From Chitinophagaceae bacterium IBVUCB2 (GTDB lineage: Bacteria; Bacteroidota; Bacteroidia; Chitinophagales; Chitinophagaceae), in NCBI GenBank assembly GCA_002127295.1, contig NFUV01000003.1:62001-126000 (forward strand): a DNA stretch of 64,000 nucleotides, written 5' to 3'. How positions within the stretch are numbered: position 1 is the stretch's first letter; each line of letters begins with the position of its first letter. Below, piece after piece: positions 28,593-37,221 of the stretch. A program made the position numbers and the translations under genes. The notes beneath the pieces are model-generated. The model was not told where the DNA came from and ran no database searches. It saw nothing but the letters and a program-made list of their open reading frames with translations.

Positions 28593-29099
28593 CTACTTTT
28601 TTGAAATATGCGCTTCCATTTCTATTTCTATTAACTGATCAACAAGTGCCAGTTCTTTTACACCCAACCAGCTACCTGCTGGAAACTGCTTTTTATAAAT
28701 GCTGTTTCTAAATCCTGATACTCGTATAAATTCCTGCATATCGGTAGTGAGTATGTTCTCCACCACCACATCATCGAAAGTGCAGCCATAATGTTTTAAG
28801 ATCAGTTCAAGATCAGCATAGCAGTTTTTCATTTGCTGTTCCATATTGCCTTTGGCTAAAAGATTACCTGAGCTATCCATACTTACAGCGCCGGAGATTT
28901 TTATATCATCCCCAATTTTAACAGCATGGGTATACCCATACATTTTCTCCAAAGATGGGCGAAGTGAAAAATATTGAAGACTGTCTTTTGTTGCCGACAT
29001 TTCTGTTGAAGCATTTTTTGAATTTTCTGACTGATTACAGGAGGAAACCATAAATAGAATTACAGCAAGCACTGCTACGAAAGAATTGAATAGGCTCAT
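28593..29099 (-). CDS. RidA/YjgF-family lipoprotein
   Basis: 168 residues. The N-terminus is a lipoprotein signal with lipobox MVSSC (Cys21) and a Ser/Asn-rich tether. The remainder follows the RidA (YjgF/YER057c/UK114) pattern: an early AVKIGDDIKISGAVSMD, then EQQMKNCYADLELILKHYGCTFDDVV, and a C-terminal PAGSWLGVKELALVDQLIEIEMEA. The Arg that closes the deaminase pocket in true RidA (CxR near the C-terminus) is not visible; WLGVKELAL occupies that position. RidA proteins usually hydrolyse reactive enamines in the cytosol, so a lipid-anchored envelope form probably has a different role. Confidence 0.85.
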   Translation of the reverse strand: MSLFNSFVAVLAVILFMVSSCNQSENSKNASTEMSATKDSLQYFSLRPSLEKMYGYTHAVKIGDDIKISGAVSMDSSGNLLAKGNMEQQMKNCYADLELILKHYGCTFDDVVVENILTTDMQEFIRVSGFRNSIYKKQFPAGSWLGVKELALVDQLIEIEMEAHISKK

Positions 29100-29376
29100 G
29101 GTGGTGGTTTAATGTGTTAGTAAGGTTCTGTGAACTGACAATTCTGCGCTCAACAACTTTTATGTTGCAAATGCAAAACTTTTTTGAGTGAATATGGCCC
29201 TCATAATTGATTGGTGGTGATGAAATAACAGGGGCCGGAATATGAAAACTGAATTTAGCTTTTTTTATTGATATCTGAGCTTGTATTCAGCCAGTTATGA
29301 GATTATAAAAAGCTAGAAGCCGGGAGTCGGAGTTCGCAGGATGAAGTAAAAAAAAAGTACCTTAAATGGAGTTCTT
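29100..29376. other. Intergenic stretch, no gene seen
   Basis: 277 bases between two minus-strand genes. It is AT-rich with a short GC-richer patch around 29315-29340 (gaagccgggagtcggagttc) that resembles small repeated words seen in intergenic DNA of related genomes. No exact promoter element or strong hairpin was found. Confidence 0.4.
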
Positions 29377-30936
29377 TCAACATTCGTTTTCTAATACCGC
29401 AACAATTTTAGCATAGAATTCATTTGCTCTTTCTGGTGTGCTGCCAATACATACAACGCCGAATTTTCCAAACTGAGATAAGGCACCGATCAGGTGAAAC
29501 ATGACTCCTTCCTGCGAAGTGCCGTCATAGTGTAAGTCATTTACCATGGCAATATCAATCAGGTCATGCGGGCTGAGACCCTTATATTTTTCGTTCTTTA
29601 AATTATCGGAACAGAAATAATAACGAACAAGATTTCCTTTTGATGTGTAATACAATCCTTCTTCTTCGTTATAAATACCATCGGTTAGAAATTGCAGCAT
29701 CAAAAAAGGATGCGTAGTTCCTCCTTTTCGCAAATTAATTTCTATCGGGTAATGCTTCCAGCCAGTTTCTTCTTTTACGGAAATAAAATCTACCGCAAAT
29801 CTTCCTAACACTCCTTTTTTTAATAACGCTGCTGCTACTTTTCTTCCCATATCAGCCAGTTCGATTGCATATTCAGGAGACGCCGGAAAATGTGCACCAA
29901 TATAAACCTGTCCGCTTTCACCACCCAGTTGCTGGTCATGCGTAGAAATAATTTCAATGACGCCCATGGGGGTGATGCGGCATTGGACTGACGGTGATTC
30001 TTTTATATCTCCTTCTAAAAATTCTTCCACAATGCCACCCATACTATGGTACTTCTGTAAAAAAGTAGCATAAGAAAGATCTGCTGCAACCATCTTTAAT
30101 CGTTGCGGCAGCTGTTCTTTGATCCAGGTTTTTAAATCGGTGTTGTTGTCAAAATCTTCATAGGAGAAAACGGCATTGCCATCACCAGAGAAACCATCAT
30201 TTACTTTTACAACAGCTTTTCTTAATAGAGGATTTTGCTGTTTCATTTTTGTAAGACCGTCAATAATATCTTCTTCGGTACGCAGGTCTTCCAAACCCGG
30301 TGGTACACTTAAACCACATTCCCTGAAAATTTTCCGGCCATTGCTTTTACTACCTAAATCATATAAATCAGGATCGCAGCCATAAATAGGAATTTGTAAT
30401 TGTACTGCCAATGATCTTTCCTGTTCGGTAACGATAAAACAAGACATATGGGCTTCATGATCCGGCGGAATAAAATCTTTGATCCGTTGCATCAATCTTG
30501 GCCGTTCCAATATTTTCTTAGTTAACGGAGTTGGCGATGAATCATGACAACTCAATAAGGTAAGCCTGCGTTGTGCATGATATCCGGTAATACCGGGTAG
30601 CAAATGCAAATAGTAATCAATAATAACAGGGTCTATCGTTTCGCTGGTAACATAAATAACATTGGTGCGGGGCATCCGAAGCAACATCAGCATACAAAGC
30701 ATCCTTTCTTCGTAATGATTAATGCCGGTAATTTTCGAAAGAATTTCTTCATCCATCGATAAAGATGGAATGATGACAACGGTTCTGGGAGCAAGCTTAT
30801 CAGGAAATACATGTTCAAACTGCTTTGGAAACCGTTGCTGAATTTTTTTAAATTTAATGGCTTCAGCTACAGAATCCCTGGTAGGAGTTCCGGCAACGGC
30901 TTTGTTTGGAGTTGCACTTTTTTTCAAATCTGCCAT
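29377..30936 (-). CDS. PGM1-like ATP-grasp peptide ligase
   Basis: 519 residues. It resembles the PGM1-related ATP-grasp group: a pre-ATP-grasp region (about 45-190, with RTVVIIPSLSMDEEIL and NVIYVTSETIDPVIIDYYLHLLPG), an ATP-grasp core (about 200-420, with VVKVNDGFSGDGNAVF, GGIVEEFLEGD and FAVDFISV...YPIEINLRKGGTTHPFL), and a C-terminal domain (about 430-519). Relatives form peptide bonds in pheganomycin-type natural products or act on unknown carboxylates. No precursor peptide or other biosynthetic gene is obvious nearby. The N-terminal 25 residues are low complexity and the true start could be slightly inside. Confidence 0.75.
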   Translation of the reverse strand: MADLKKSATPNKAVAGTPTRDSVAEAIKFKKIQQRFPKQFEHVFPDKLAPRTVVIIPSLSMDEEILSKITGINHYEERMLCMLMLLRMPRTNVIYVTSETIDPVIIDYYLHLLPGITGYHAQRRLTLLSCHDSSPTPLTKKILERPRLMQRIKDFIPPDHEAHMSCFIVTEQERSLAVQLQIPIYGCDPDLYDLGSKSNGRKIFRECGLSVPPGLEDLRTEEDIIDGLTKMKQQNPLLRKAVVKVNDGFSGDGNAVFSYEDFDNNTDLKTWIKEQLPQRLKMVAADLSYATFLQKYHSMGGIVEEFLEGDIKESPSVQCRITPMGVIEIISTHDQQLGGESGQVYIGAHFPASPEYAIELADMGRKVAAALLKKGVLGRFAVDFISVKEETGWKHYPIEINLRKGGTTHPFLMLQFLTDGIYNEEEGLYYTSKGNLVRYYFCSDNLKNEKYKGLSPHDLIDIAMVNDLHYDGTSQEGVMFHLIGALSQFGKFGVVCIGSTPERANEFYAKIVAVLENEC

Positions 30937-31023
30937 CGAAAAAAATTTAGGTGGTATATCTTACTTATGAAAATACAGCTATTAATTCACCCATTCATCC
31001 GTACGGGCAGGTAGATAACTAAT

Positions 31024-31623
31024 CTAAGCATCCTGTCCTGTCCATAATGCACCGCCAATACTATTACGGGAGGCCCCGGTTTCTGCTGCAAAAACATTGT
31101 ACTCCTGGCGCCAGCGCAATATTCCCATAAAAGCAACTATAATAGTATTGCTAATAACATCATCCGAAGATCCTAAACCTAGTTTCTCCTTTAATACTTT
31201 ATAATCCGTTCGTTGTCCTCCCAATGCTATATCAATTGAATAAAAGTTATTGATTACCGGTAGTTGTGTTATTGAAGCAATAATAGCACCATCACCCAAC
31301 TGTACCGGGCTCTTTGCAGATAATATCGAATACCCTTCAAAAGCTATCAATGCCACTTTATAATGCAACTGGTATTGCTCCATAAATTTATTTATTTGTT
31401 GCCCCAGGTACTCTCCATATTTCATTTGCAGCAGCTGAAAATCCTGTATTGATAAGTTGGCGGCATCTGCTAACCGGTTCTTCCAATTTTCTTCATAGAT
31501 AAAATGTTCAGTTTGCAATACTTCATAGATCCATTTGCCTGCCTGTTCCTGAAATTCTGTAAATGTGATATTCAGCCCCGCTGAAAGAGTATCATCCGCC
31601 AAACCAATTGCCCTGTAAACCAT
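31024..31623 (-). CDS. Internally deleted AnmK-like protein
   Basis: 199 residues, matching only the two ends of anhydro-N-acetylmuramic acid kinase (about 350-370 residues). The first ~140 residues follow AnmK order: MVYRAIGLADDTLSAGLN (family: GLMSGTSLDGLD), YGEYLGQQINKF, VQLGDGAIIASITQLPV and DIALGGQ. From about 155 onward it reads like the AnmK C-terminus (AFMGILRWRQEYNVFAAETGASRNSIGGAL). About 150 residues between, including the catalytic Asp and much of the nucleotide site, are absent, and the N-terminal ATP loop is altered. The frame is intact with no stops, so it may be a retained non-enzymatic remnant or an early pseudogene. AnmK recycles cell-wall anhydro-sugar; this copy cannot be expected to. 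Confidence 0.8.
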   Translation of the reverse strand: MVYRAIGLADDTLSAGLNITFTEFQEQAGKWIYEVLQTEHFIYEENWKNRLADAANLSIQDFQLLQMKYGEYLGQQINKFMEQYQLHYKVALIAFEGYSILSAKSPVQLGDGAIIASITQLPVINNFYSIDIALGGQRTDYKVLKEKLGLGSSDDVISNTIIVAFMGILRWRQEYNVFAAETGASRNSIGGALWTGQDA

Positions 31624-31639
31624 GAATGCATTTTTAAGT

Positions 31640-31647
31640 TAGATTTG
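31640..31647 (+). promoter_or_regulatory. Candidate -7 element for upp
   Basis: TAGATTTG matches the Bacteroidetes -7 consensus TAnnTTTG exactly. It lies 84 bases before the upp start, leaving a leader of about 80 bases that contains the CATCCT hairpin repeat. No good -33 TTTG is seen. Confidence 0.4.
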
Positions 31648-31685
31648 CTAAAAGTATTTATTCTTCGTTTTCCCAGTTTGGCTTT

Positions 31686-31713
31686 TGTCATCCTGAGCCC
31701 GGCGAAGGATGCC
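31686..31713. repeat. Short intergenic CATCCT/AGGATG hairpin repeat
   Basis: The segment contains CATCCT (31689-31694) and its complement AGGATG (31706-31711) around a GC-rich 11-base loop. The word GTCATCCTGAGC...CGAAGGAT is a familiar dispersed intergenic element in Bacteroidetes. Only this copy is seen in the window. It lies in the leader of upp. Confidence 0.45.
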
Positions 31714-31730
31714 AAAAGTAAATCTTCACA

Positions 31731-32381
31731 ATGATTGTTAACCTAAGCCAACAACATTCTTTAGTAAGTAACTGGGTAGGTGAGCTGCGGGATGTAACTA
31801 TTCAGTCAGACAGGATGCGGTTTCGTCGTAACCTGGAACGTATTGGCGAAGCTGCTGCTTACGAAATAAGCAAAGTGCTCCCTTTTGAAGAAAAAGAAAT
31901 TCAAACGCCACTGGGTATAGCGGTACACAAGGTTTTAAAAGAACAACCGGTTTTAGCAACTATTCTGCGGGCCGGCCTGCCGTTGCATAACGGATTATTG
32001 AATTATTTTGACCAGGCCGATAATGCTTTTATTTCTGCCTATCGTAAACATAATAAAGACGGAAGCTTTGAAATAAGCCTGGATTATGTTTCATGCCCGG
32101 AGCTGGAAAACAGGGTTATAATAATTTCTGATCCGATGCTGGCAACGGGGTCTTCCTTAGTAAAAACCATTCATTTTTTAAAAGAGGAAGGACATCCCCG
32201 TGAAATTCATATAGTTGCAGCCATAGCCTGTACCGTTGGCATAGAATATGTAAAAAGGGAAGAGCCCTCCGTGACTATCTGGTGTGGCGATATAGATGAT
32301 GAATTGACGGCCAAAGGCTATATTGTTCCGGGGCTTGGTGATGCAGGTGACCTTGCCTTTGGTACAAAAGTTCAAATGTAA
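31731..32381 (+). CDS. upp: Uracil phosphoribosyltransferase
   Basis: 216 residues, normal length. It converts uracil and PRPP to UMP in pyrimidine salvage in the cytosol. The PRPP-binding loop is at 134-142 (DPMLATGSS), preceded by beta-strand RVIIISD. The uracil-binding C-terminal segment GDAGDLAFGTK is present, and the N-terminal RDVTIQSDRMRFRRNLERIG matches the family. It is transcribed alone, divergent from the AnmK-like gene and followed by a separate promoter for the PorP/SprF gene. Confidence 0.95.
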   Translation: MIVNLSQQHSLVSNWVGELRDVTIQSDRMRFRRNLERIGEAAAYEISKVLPFEEKEIQTPLGIAVHKVLKEQPVLATILRAGLPLHNGLLNYFDQADNAFISAYRKHNKDGSFEISLDYVSCPELENRVIIISDPMLATGSSLVKTIHFLKEEGHPREIHIVAAIACTVGIEYVKREEPSVTIWCGDIDDELTAKGYIVPGLGDAGDLAFGTKVQM

Positions 32382-32396
32382 TGTGCAGCTAATGCC

Positions 32397-32404
32397 TATT
32401 TTTG
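32397..32404 (+). promoter_or_regulatory. Candidate -7 element for the PorP/SprF gene
   Basis: TATTTTTG matches TAnnTTTG exactly, 139 bases before the start codon, implying a leader of about 130 bases. No convincing -33 TTTG lies at the usual spacing. Confidence 0.4.
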
Positions 32405-32542
32405 CGGGTCTTTATTTTTTAATAGCATTGAAAAATACTTGAGCAGGATTAAGGCAATTTCAATACGTAACCAGCGTTTTAGAATTCAGATCAATAGATT
32501 AACGACATCTAATCCTGCGGACCGAAAAACCATTTTTTCCAA

Positions 32543-33556
32543 ATGAAAAAAATATTTTCTTCTTTTATTGCTTGTGTGCTGCTGGCCAGTGTTTCTACCG
32601 CCCAGGACCCTAACTTTTCGCAATTCTTTGCCTCGCCGATGACCCTGAACCCCGCTATGACCGGAAAGTTTGATGGTGTATACAGGGTGGCTGGTAATTT
32701 CCGGGACCAATGGCCTACGATCAATAATGCTTTTGTTACTAAAACCGCTTCCTTTGATGCAGGCATTTTAAAAAATCGTTTATCCGATATCGACCAGCTC
32801 GGCGTAGGTATACTTGGTATGACAGATAGAGCCGGTGATGGAGTATTGGTTACTAATTCGGCTGCAATTTCTGTTGCATTTCACAAAGGTTTAGATGAAA
32901 ATGGATATCACCAGATTGGTGCCGGCTTCCAGGGAGGATATACCAACAAACGGGTTGATGTTAGTAAAGTAGATTTTCAAGATGAGCTTACTCCTTTAGG
33001 TTTTACAGGTGTGACAAGCGAAATATTCACTAATCAGCAGGTAAATGTTTCTTACGTTGATATTAATGCAGGAGTACTTTACAATGGTAGCACTAACGGC
33101 TATAATAGTTTTTATATCGGTGCTTCGATGTATCATATCAACCGTCCTAAAGAAAGCTTCCAGGGTGGTGATTATCTTTTGAATACAAGAACGACGATAC
33201 AGGCCGGAGGTAGAATTCCTGTGGGAACGTATAATTTTCTTCACTTCGCTGCTAATCATAGCATGCAGGCAAATGCCAAGAATACAATTGTTGGCGGCAC
33301 TTTTTCCCTGAACGTAAACAACAATGAGGAAAATCCAACTAATCTTTTTTTGGGTGCCTGGTATCGCTTTAATGATGCAGCTATTCCATATATCGGTTTA
33401 GAATTTAATGGCTTGCATATCGGAGCTACTTATGATGCTACAACTTCCAGCTTAAAACCAGCTTCCAATACAAGAGGGGGAATGGAACTTTCAATAATCT
33501 ATATCAAGAAGCCTGTTGACCCAAATACCAAAAAACTTAACTGCCCTAGATTTTAG
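32543..33556 (+). CDS. PorP/SprF-family type IX secretion outer-membrane protein
   Basis: 337 residues. Signal peptide (1-20, ending STAQ) followed by the family opening DPNFSQFFASPMTLNPAMTGKFDG, then alternating beta strands expected for an outer-membrane barrel of about 14 strands. PorP/SprF proteins help secrete or anchor T9SS cargo, and genomes of this group hold many copies, often paired with a large cargo gene. Here no cargo gene is adjacent, so it may serve a distant partner. The C-terminus ends in NCPRF, with a terminal Phe as in many outer-membrane barrels. A strong hairpin follows the gene. Confidence 0.9.
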   Translation: MKKIFSSFIACVLLASVSTAQDPNFSQFFASPMTLNPAMTGKFDGVYRVAGNFRDQWPTINNAFVTKTASFDAGILKNRLSDIDQLGVGILGMTDRAGDGVLVTNSAAISVAFHKGLDENGYHQIGAGFQGGYTNKRVDVSKVDFQDELTPLGFTGVTSEIFTNQQVNVSYVDINAGVLYNGSTNGYNSFYIGASMYHINRPKESFQGGDYLLNTRTTIQAGGRIPVGTYNFLHFAANHSMQANAKNTIVGGTFSLNVNNNEENPTNLFLGAWYRFNDAAIPYIGLEFNGLHIGATYDATTSSLKPASNTRGGMELSIIYIKKPVDPNTKKLNCPRF

Positions 33557-33580
33557 TCGTAACCAAATATTATAATTGCA

Positions 33581-33608
33581 AAAGGCGAAACCTATGTTTC
33601 GCCTTTTT
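33581..33608. terminator. Bidirectional terminator between PorP/SprF and DASS genes
   Basis: A perfect 11-base stem (33581-33591 with 33596-33606) around loop CTAT, followed by a T run on the plus strand. AAA/TTT flanks make it usable from both sides, fitting the convergent genes. Confidence 0.85.
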
Positions 33609-33621
33609 ATTTACTGAACAC

Positions 33622-35067
33622 TTATTGAAGTTTGATTAGCAAAGGAAGCAGGAACCAGCAGAATAGTGAAATAAGTATAACAGACACCATATTCATTACA
33701 AACCCTGCTTTTGTCATTTGCCGAAGTTTGATATGTCCGCTGGCAAATACAATAGCATTTGGCGGTGTGCCCATTGGCAACATGCTGGCACAGCTTGCAG
33801 CCAATGTCATTGGAATGCCAAGTAGCAAAGGATTCATGTGCAATGCTATGGCCAACGACGATACCACGGGTGCAAAAACAATCACCTGTGCTATGTTGCT
33901 CATAACTTCACTCAGGAAAATTGTAACAATAGTTATTATAAGCACCAGCATAAACCCGTTGCCGGAGAATTGAGCAAGCCATTGACCTAATTGCTGTATC
34001 AATCCTGCATTCTCCAATGAGGTGGCTAGTGCAATACCGCCACCAAATAATAATAATATCCCCCAGGCCATTTTACTGGTGTCACTCCATTCAAGCAATG
34101 AATCATTTTGCTCATCCTTTGATCCTGATGGACAGATAAACAATATAACTGCGCAAAGCATGGCAATCATTGTATCGTCAAGTTTTACGGAGTCCTGCAT
34201 TTTGTTCAGCAAGTCCCGAAAAATCCAAAGCAATGCTGTAGCGATAAAAATCAATAACACTCTTTTTTCTGCTTTCGAAAGCGGTCCGAGATTTTTTATC
34301 TCATCCCTTATTAATTGTTTTGTAGCTGCGTCAGATTTAATACGATTTGGGAAAAGCCATTTCACCATTACCAAATACAATGATAACAGTAACAAAACAG
34401 CTATCGGTGTACAAAGCAACATCCAGTCTGCAAAACTTATTTCATAATTAAACTGTTCCCGGATATGCCCTACGTAAGCAAAGTTTGGCGGGGTGCCAAC
34501 AATTGTTGCTATACCACCAAAATTAGAAGCATAGGCAATGGCCAGCATAATAGTGAGTGAAAAATTTTTAATATTTCCGCCAGTGTTGCTTTCTTTCATT
34601 ACATGAATAACAGATAATGCAATCGGGAACATCATCATTGTAGTAGCGGTGTTGCTCAACCACATGCTCAGCAAACCGGTAGCAAGAATAAAACCAAGTA
34701 CAATTTTATTGCCACTGGTACCGGTAAGGCGTACAATGTTTAATGCAATACGGCGATGCAGATTCCATTTTTCAATAGCAAGACCCAGCATAAAACCACC
34801 CATGAACAAAAAGATAACTTCATTGGCATAAAGTGGTGCTGTTGCCTTTATGGTGCTAATCTTAAATAAAGGGAAAAGAATCAGCGGCAACAATGCTACA
34901 ACCGGCATAGGCAAAGCTTCTGTTACCCACCAGGTAATCATCAATGCGGCAATGGCCAGCACTTTCGCTGCATTAGCGTCTACCCCAAATGGATTTACAA
35001 AATATAATAGTAGTGCAACGGCTATTCCCGCAAATAGCGAAATGAATTTGAGTTGTTGTTTGGTCAA
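33622..35067 (-). CDS. SLC13/DASS-family dicarboxylate:sodium symporter
   Basis: 481 residues with about 11-12 membrane helices. The two inverted halves of the DASS fold are visible: the first substrate/sodium motif is SNT (WLSNTATTMMMFP), while the second position reads SNI (EVMSNIAQVIVFAP). WWVTEALPMPVVALLPLILFP and the C-terminal GTPPNAIVFASG are typical. Members import di- or tricarboxylates or sulfate with Na+; the altered second motif may change the preference. It is transcribed toward the PorP/SprF gene and shares its terminator. Confidence 0.9.
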   Translation of the reverse strand: MTKQQLKFISLFAGIAVALLLYFVNPFGVDANAAKVLAIAALMITWWVTEALPMPVVALLPLILFPLFKISTIKATAPLYANEVIFLFMGGFMLGLAIEKWNLHRRIALNIVRLTGTSGNKIVLGFILATGLLSMWLSNTATTMMMFPIALSVIHVMKESNTGGNIKNFSLTIMLAIAYASNFGGIATIVGTPPNFAYVGHIREQFNYEISFADWMLLCTPIAVLLLLSLYLVMVKWLFPNRIKSDAATKQLIRDEIKNLGPLSKAEKRVLLIFIATALLWIFRDLLNKMQDSVKLDDTMIAMLCAVILFICPSGSKDEQNDSLLEWSDTSKMAWGILLLFGGGIALATSLENAGLIQQLGQWLAQFSGNGFMLVLIITIVTIFLSEVMSNIAQVIVFAPVVSSLAIALHMNPLLLGIPMTLAASCASMLPMGTPPNAIVFASGHIKLRQMTKAGFVMNMVSVILISLFCWFLLPLLIKLQ

Positions 35068-35096
35068 GCAGTTTAGATTTTAGCTGAAAATACAAT

Positions 35097-35729
35097 CTAT
35101 TTTGGTTTGCCACTCACAAAAGGATTTCCTTTTATATAAAACCGGTAAGGCAACAAAGCATCCTCTCGGGCATAGTCCACACCAATTCTCGGAGATGTAG
35201 CAATTTCAATTCTTTTGTATTGCTGTTCATCATCGGCAATAAACAAATAATCGCTAAGAAGCGAATCACCGGTTTGTTGCGTATGCAAGCCTAATGCTTT
35301 AGAAACGTTGCCCGGCCCTTTGGTTAAAGTATTATCGAATTTTTTCTTCGCTGTCCTCTTTAGCATTTCCTCAATTCCCTCAATTGGTTCTACTCCCCTT
35401 ATTAGTATCGCATGGGGAATATCTTTATTATTGGTTACCACATTAAAAAGGTGATGAATGCCATAGCACAAATAGATATAAGCTGCACCTCCCTCGGCAT
35501 ACATAACGTCGTTCCGTTTTGTTCTTCGGCCACCGAATGCATGAGAAGCTTTATCTACAATACCATTATAGGCTTCTACTTCTACAATTCGTCCTGAAGT
35601 AACGATACCATTCCATTTTGTTACTACTATTTTTCCAAGCAGTTCCCGTGCAATTTGCAAAACGTTACTTCGCCTGTAAAAATCAATGGGTAGCTTTTTC
35701 ATTTGCTGAAAATCTGGTAAATCCTTCAA
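35097..35729 (-). CDS. DNA-3-methyladenine glycosylase (AAG/MPG family)
   Basis: 210 residues, normal for the family. It excises alkylated purines such as 3-methyladenine in base excision repair. Typical segments are ARELLGKIVV, the catalytic-base region GRIVEVEAYNG, KASHAFGGRRTKRNDVMY, the wedge-tyrosine segment AAYIYLCYGIHHLFNVVT, and GPGNVSKALGL. The start at MKDLPDF is used; an internal ATG (MKKLPIDFYRR) nine codons later is an alternative. The gene is divergent from the EI24 gene, with 44 bases between proposed starts. Confidence 0.94.
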   Translation of the reverse strand: MKDLPDFQQMKKLPIDFYRRSNVLQIARELLGKIVVTKWNGIVTSGRIVEVEAYNGIVDKASHAFGGRRTKRNDVMYAEGGAAYIYLCYGIHHLFNVVTNNKDIPHAILIRGVEPIEGIEEMLKRTAKKKFDNTLTKGPGNVSKALGLHTQQTGDSLLSDYLFIADDEQQYKRIEIATSPRIGVDYAREDALLPYRFYIKGNPFVSGKPK

Positions 35730-35773
35730 TCAGTCTGATCAATGGTCTATATTTACCGCTACAAATTAAGGCT

Positions 35774-36520
35774 TTGCTCAAAGAAATTGTTATAGCTGTT
35801 CAATCCTGGGAAGATGCCCGCCTTTTTATTAAAAAAAACAGGCTGTTCAAATGGATTATTATTCCGGGTGTTATTTATGCTTTACTTTTTTTTGTTGGAA
35901 TGTTTTTCTTTTGGTCTTCTGCTAATGATGTGGTGTCGTGGGTAAGCAGCCAACTTGGCATTGAAAACTGGCTACAGAAAGAAAGAAGCGAATGGCTTAG
36001 TTTTTTGTTTGTGATGACGGGGATGATGCTGCGCCTCATATTGGTCCTGTTCTATTTCTCTTTTTTTAAATACCTGATATTGATAATCGGATCACCGGTA
36101 TTTGCTTACCTGAGTGAAAAAACTGAAGCTATCATAGAAGGTAAAGAACATTTTTTTAACTGGGCCGACCTGAAAAAAGATTGCCTGAGAAGTATTAAGC
36201 TGGCCCTGAGAAATTGTGGTTGGCAATCTGTCTACCTGGTTGCATTAATTATTCTGTCCCTGGTACCTGTAGTAGGCTGGATAACTCCTGTTATAGCTTT
36301 GATGATGGAATGTTACTATTTCGGTTTTTCTATGCTTGATTATAGCTTTGCTAGGGCCGGATTTACGCCGGCACAAAGTATTGCTTTTACCGGCCGGCAT
36401 AAAGGATTGGCTATTGCTAACGGACTTATATTTTATGCAATGCATATTATTATTATTCTTGCCCCGGCATATGCCATTATTGCGGCTACGCTTAGTGTTC
36501 ATAAAGTAAAAAACAGCTGA
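35774..36520 (+). CDS. EI24/CysZ-like membrane protein (TTG start)
   Basis: About 248 residues from a TTG at 35774 (MLKEIVIAVQSWEDARLFIKK). An upstream extension of the frame to 35618 would run antisense through the glycosylase gene and is unlikely. It has four or more hydrophobic segments, including WIIIPGVIYALLFFVGMFFF, LILVLFYFSFFKYLILIIGSPVFAYLSEKTEA and VALIILSLVPVVGWITPVIALMMECYYFGFSMLDY. The family includes the CysZ sulfate permease, but the Bacteroidetes members are functionally unassigned. A TATATTTA element (35748-35755), one base off the -7 consensus, precedes it. The RsmI-like gene follows after nine bases, suggesting cotranscription. Confidence 0.8.
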   Translation: MLKEIVIAVQSWEDARLFIKKNRLFKWIIIPGVIYALLFFVGMFFFWSSANDVVSWVSSQLGIENWLQKERSEWLSFLFVMTGMMLRLILVLFYFSFFKYLILIIGSPVFAYLSEKTEAIIEGKEHFFNWADLKKDCLRSIKLALRNCGWQSVYLVALIILSLVPVVGWITPVIALMMECYYFGFSMLDYSFARAGFTPAQSIAFTGRHKGLAIANGLIFYAMHIIIILAPAYAIIAATLSVHKVKNS

Positions 36521-36529
36521 TTATAATGT

Positions 36530-37219
36530 ATGGCCACCGTCTATCTTATACCATCGTTACTTGCTGAAGAAGGTTTAGATGCTATCAATGCTTATACGAT
36601 TGATGCCATAAAAAATTGCACCATTTTTTTTGTAGAGAATGAAAGAACCACCCGGCGCTACTTTAAACAGTTGTGGAAAGAGATGGTGATCGATAATTAT
36701 GAGTGGCATACCATTGACAATAATTCTGCTGCAGTTTTTAAAAGCAAATTAAAAGACAATAAAATAATTGGTATAGTAAGTGAAGCTGGTTGCCCCGGTG
36801 TGGCGGACCCGGGTCAGCTTTTAGTAGGAATTGCTCAAGAAATGAATGCAACAATAAAACCGCTGGTAGGGCCTAACTCCATATTGCTTGCATTAATGGC
36901 AAGCGGAATGAACGGACAACAGTTTCGGTTTGCCGGTTATTTACCAATCGATACGGCCCCCCGAAATAAAGCTATTAAAGATTTAGAACTCGATTCACAG
37001 AAAAGAGATAGCACACAAATCTTCATTGAAACCCCTTACAGAAATAATCAACTTATAGAAGCGTTGATAAAGAACTGTAACCCGGCTACGAGGCTATGCA
37101 TCGCTGTTGACGTTACTGGAAAGAATGAATGGATAAAAACAAAGACGATTGCAGAATGGCAAAAGCAAAAGCTCGATATACACAAACGGCCTGCTATCTT
37201 TTTGCTATATGCGAAATGA
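36530..37219 (+). CDS. RsmI-like tetrapyrrole-methylase-fold SAM methyltransferase
   Basis: 229 residues. It resembles RsmI, which 2'-O-methylates C1402 of 16S rRNA: VYLIPSLLAEEGLDAI at the start, FVENERTTRRYFKQL, the glycine/proline-rich SEAGCPGVADPGQLLVG and PLVGPNSILLALMASGMNGQQFRFAGYLP, then FIETPYRNNQLIEAL. The opening is IPSLL rather than the usual GNLGD of RsmI. Bacteroidetes carry this shorter relative, often alongside true RsmI, so the target may differ. It is probably cotranscribed with the EI24 gene. Confidence 0.85.
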   Translation: MATVYLIPSLLAEEGLDAINAYTIDAIKNCTIFFVENERTTRRYFKQLWKEMVIDNYEWHTIDNNSAAVFKSKLKDNKIIGIVSEAGCPGVADPGQLLVGIAQEMNATIKPLVGPNSILLALMASGMNGQQFRFAGYLPIDTAPRNKAIKDLELDSQKRDSTQIFIETPYRNNQLIEALIKNCNPATRLCIAVDVTGKNEWIKTKTIAEWQKQKLDIHKRPAIFLLYAK

Positions 37220-37221
37220 TT

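Noticed and set aside
35618-35773. Upstream extension of the EI24 membrane protein
   Set aside because: It lies antisense within the glycosylase gene and lacks family similarity; the TTG at 35774 gives the expected N-terminus.
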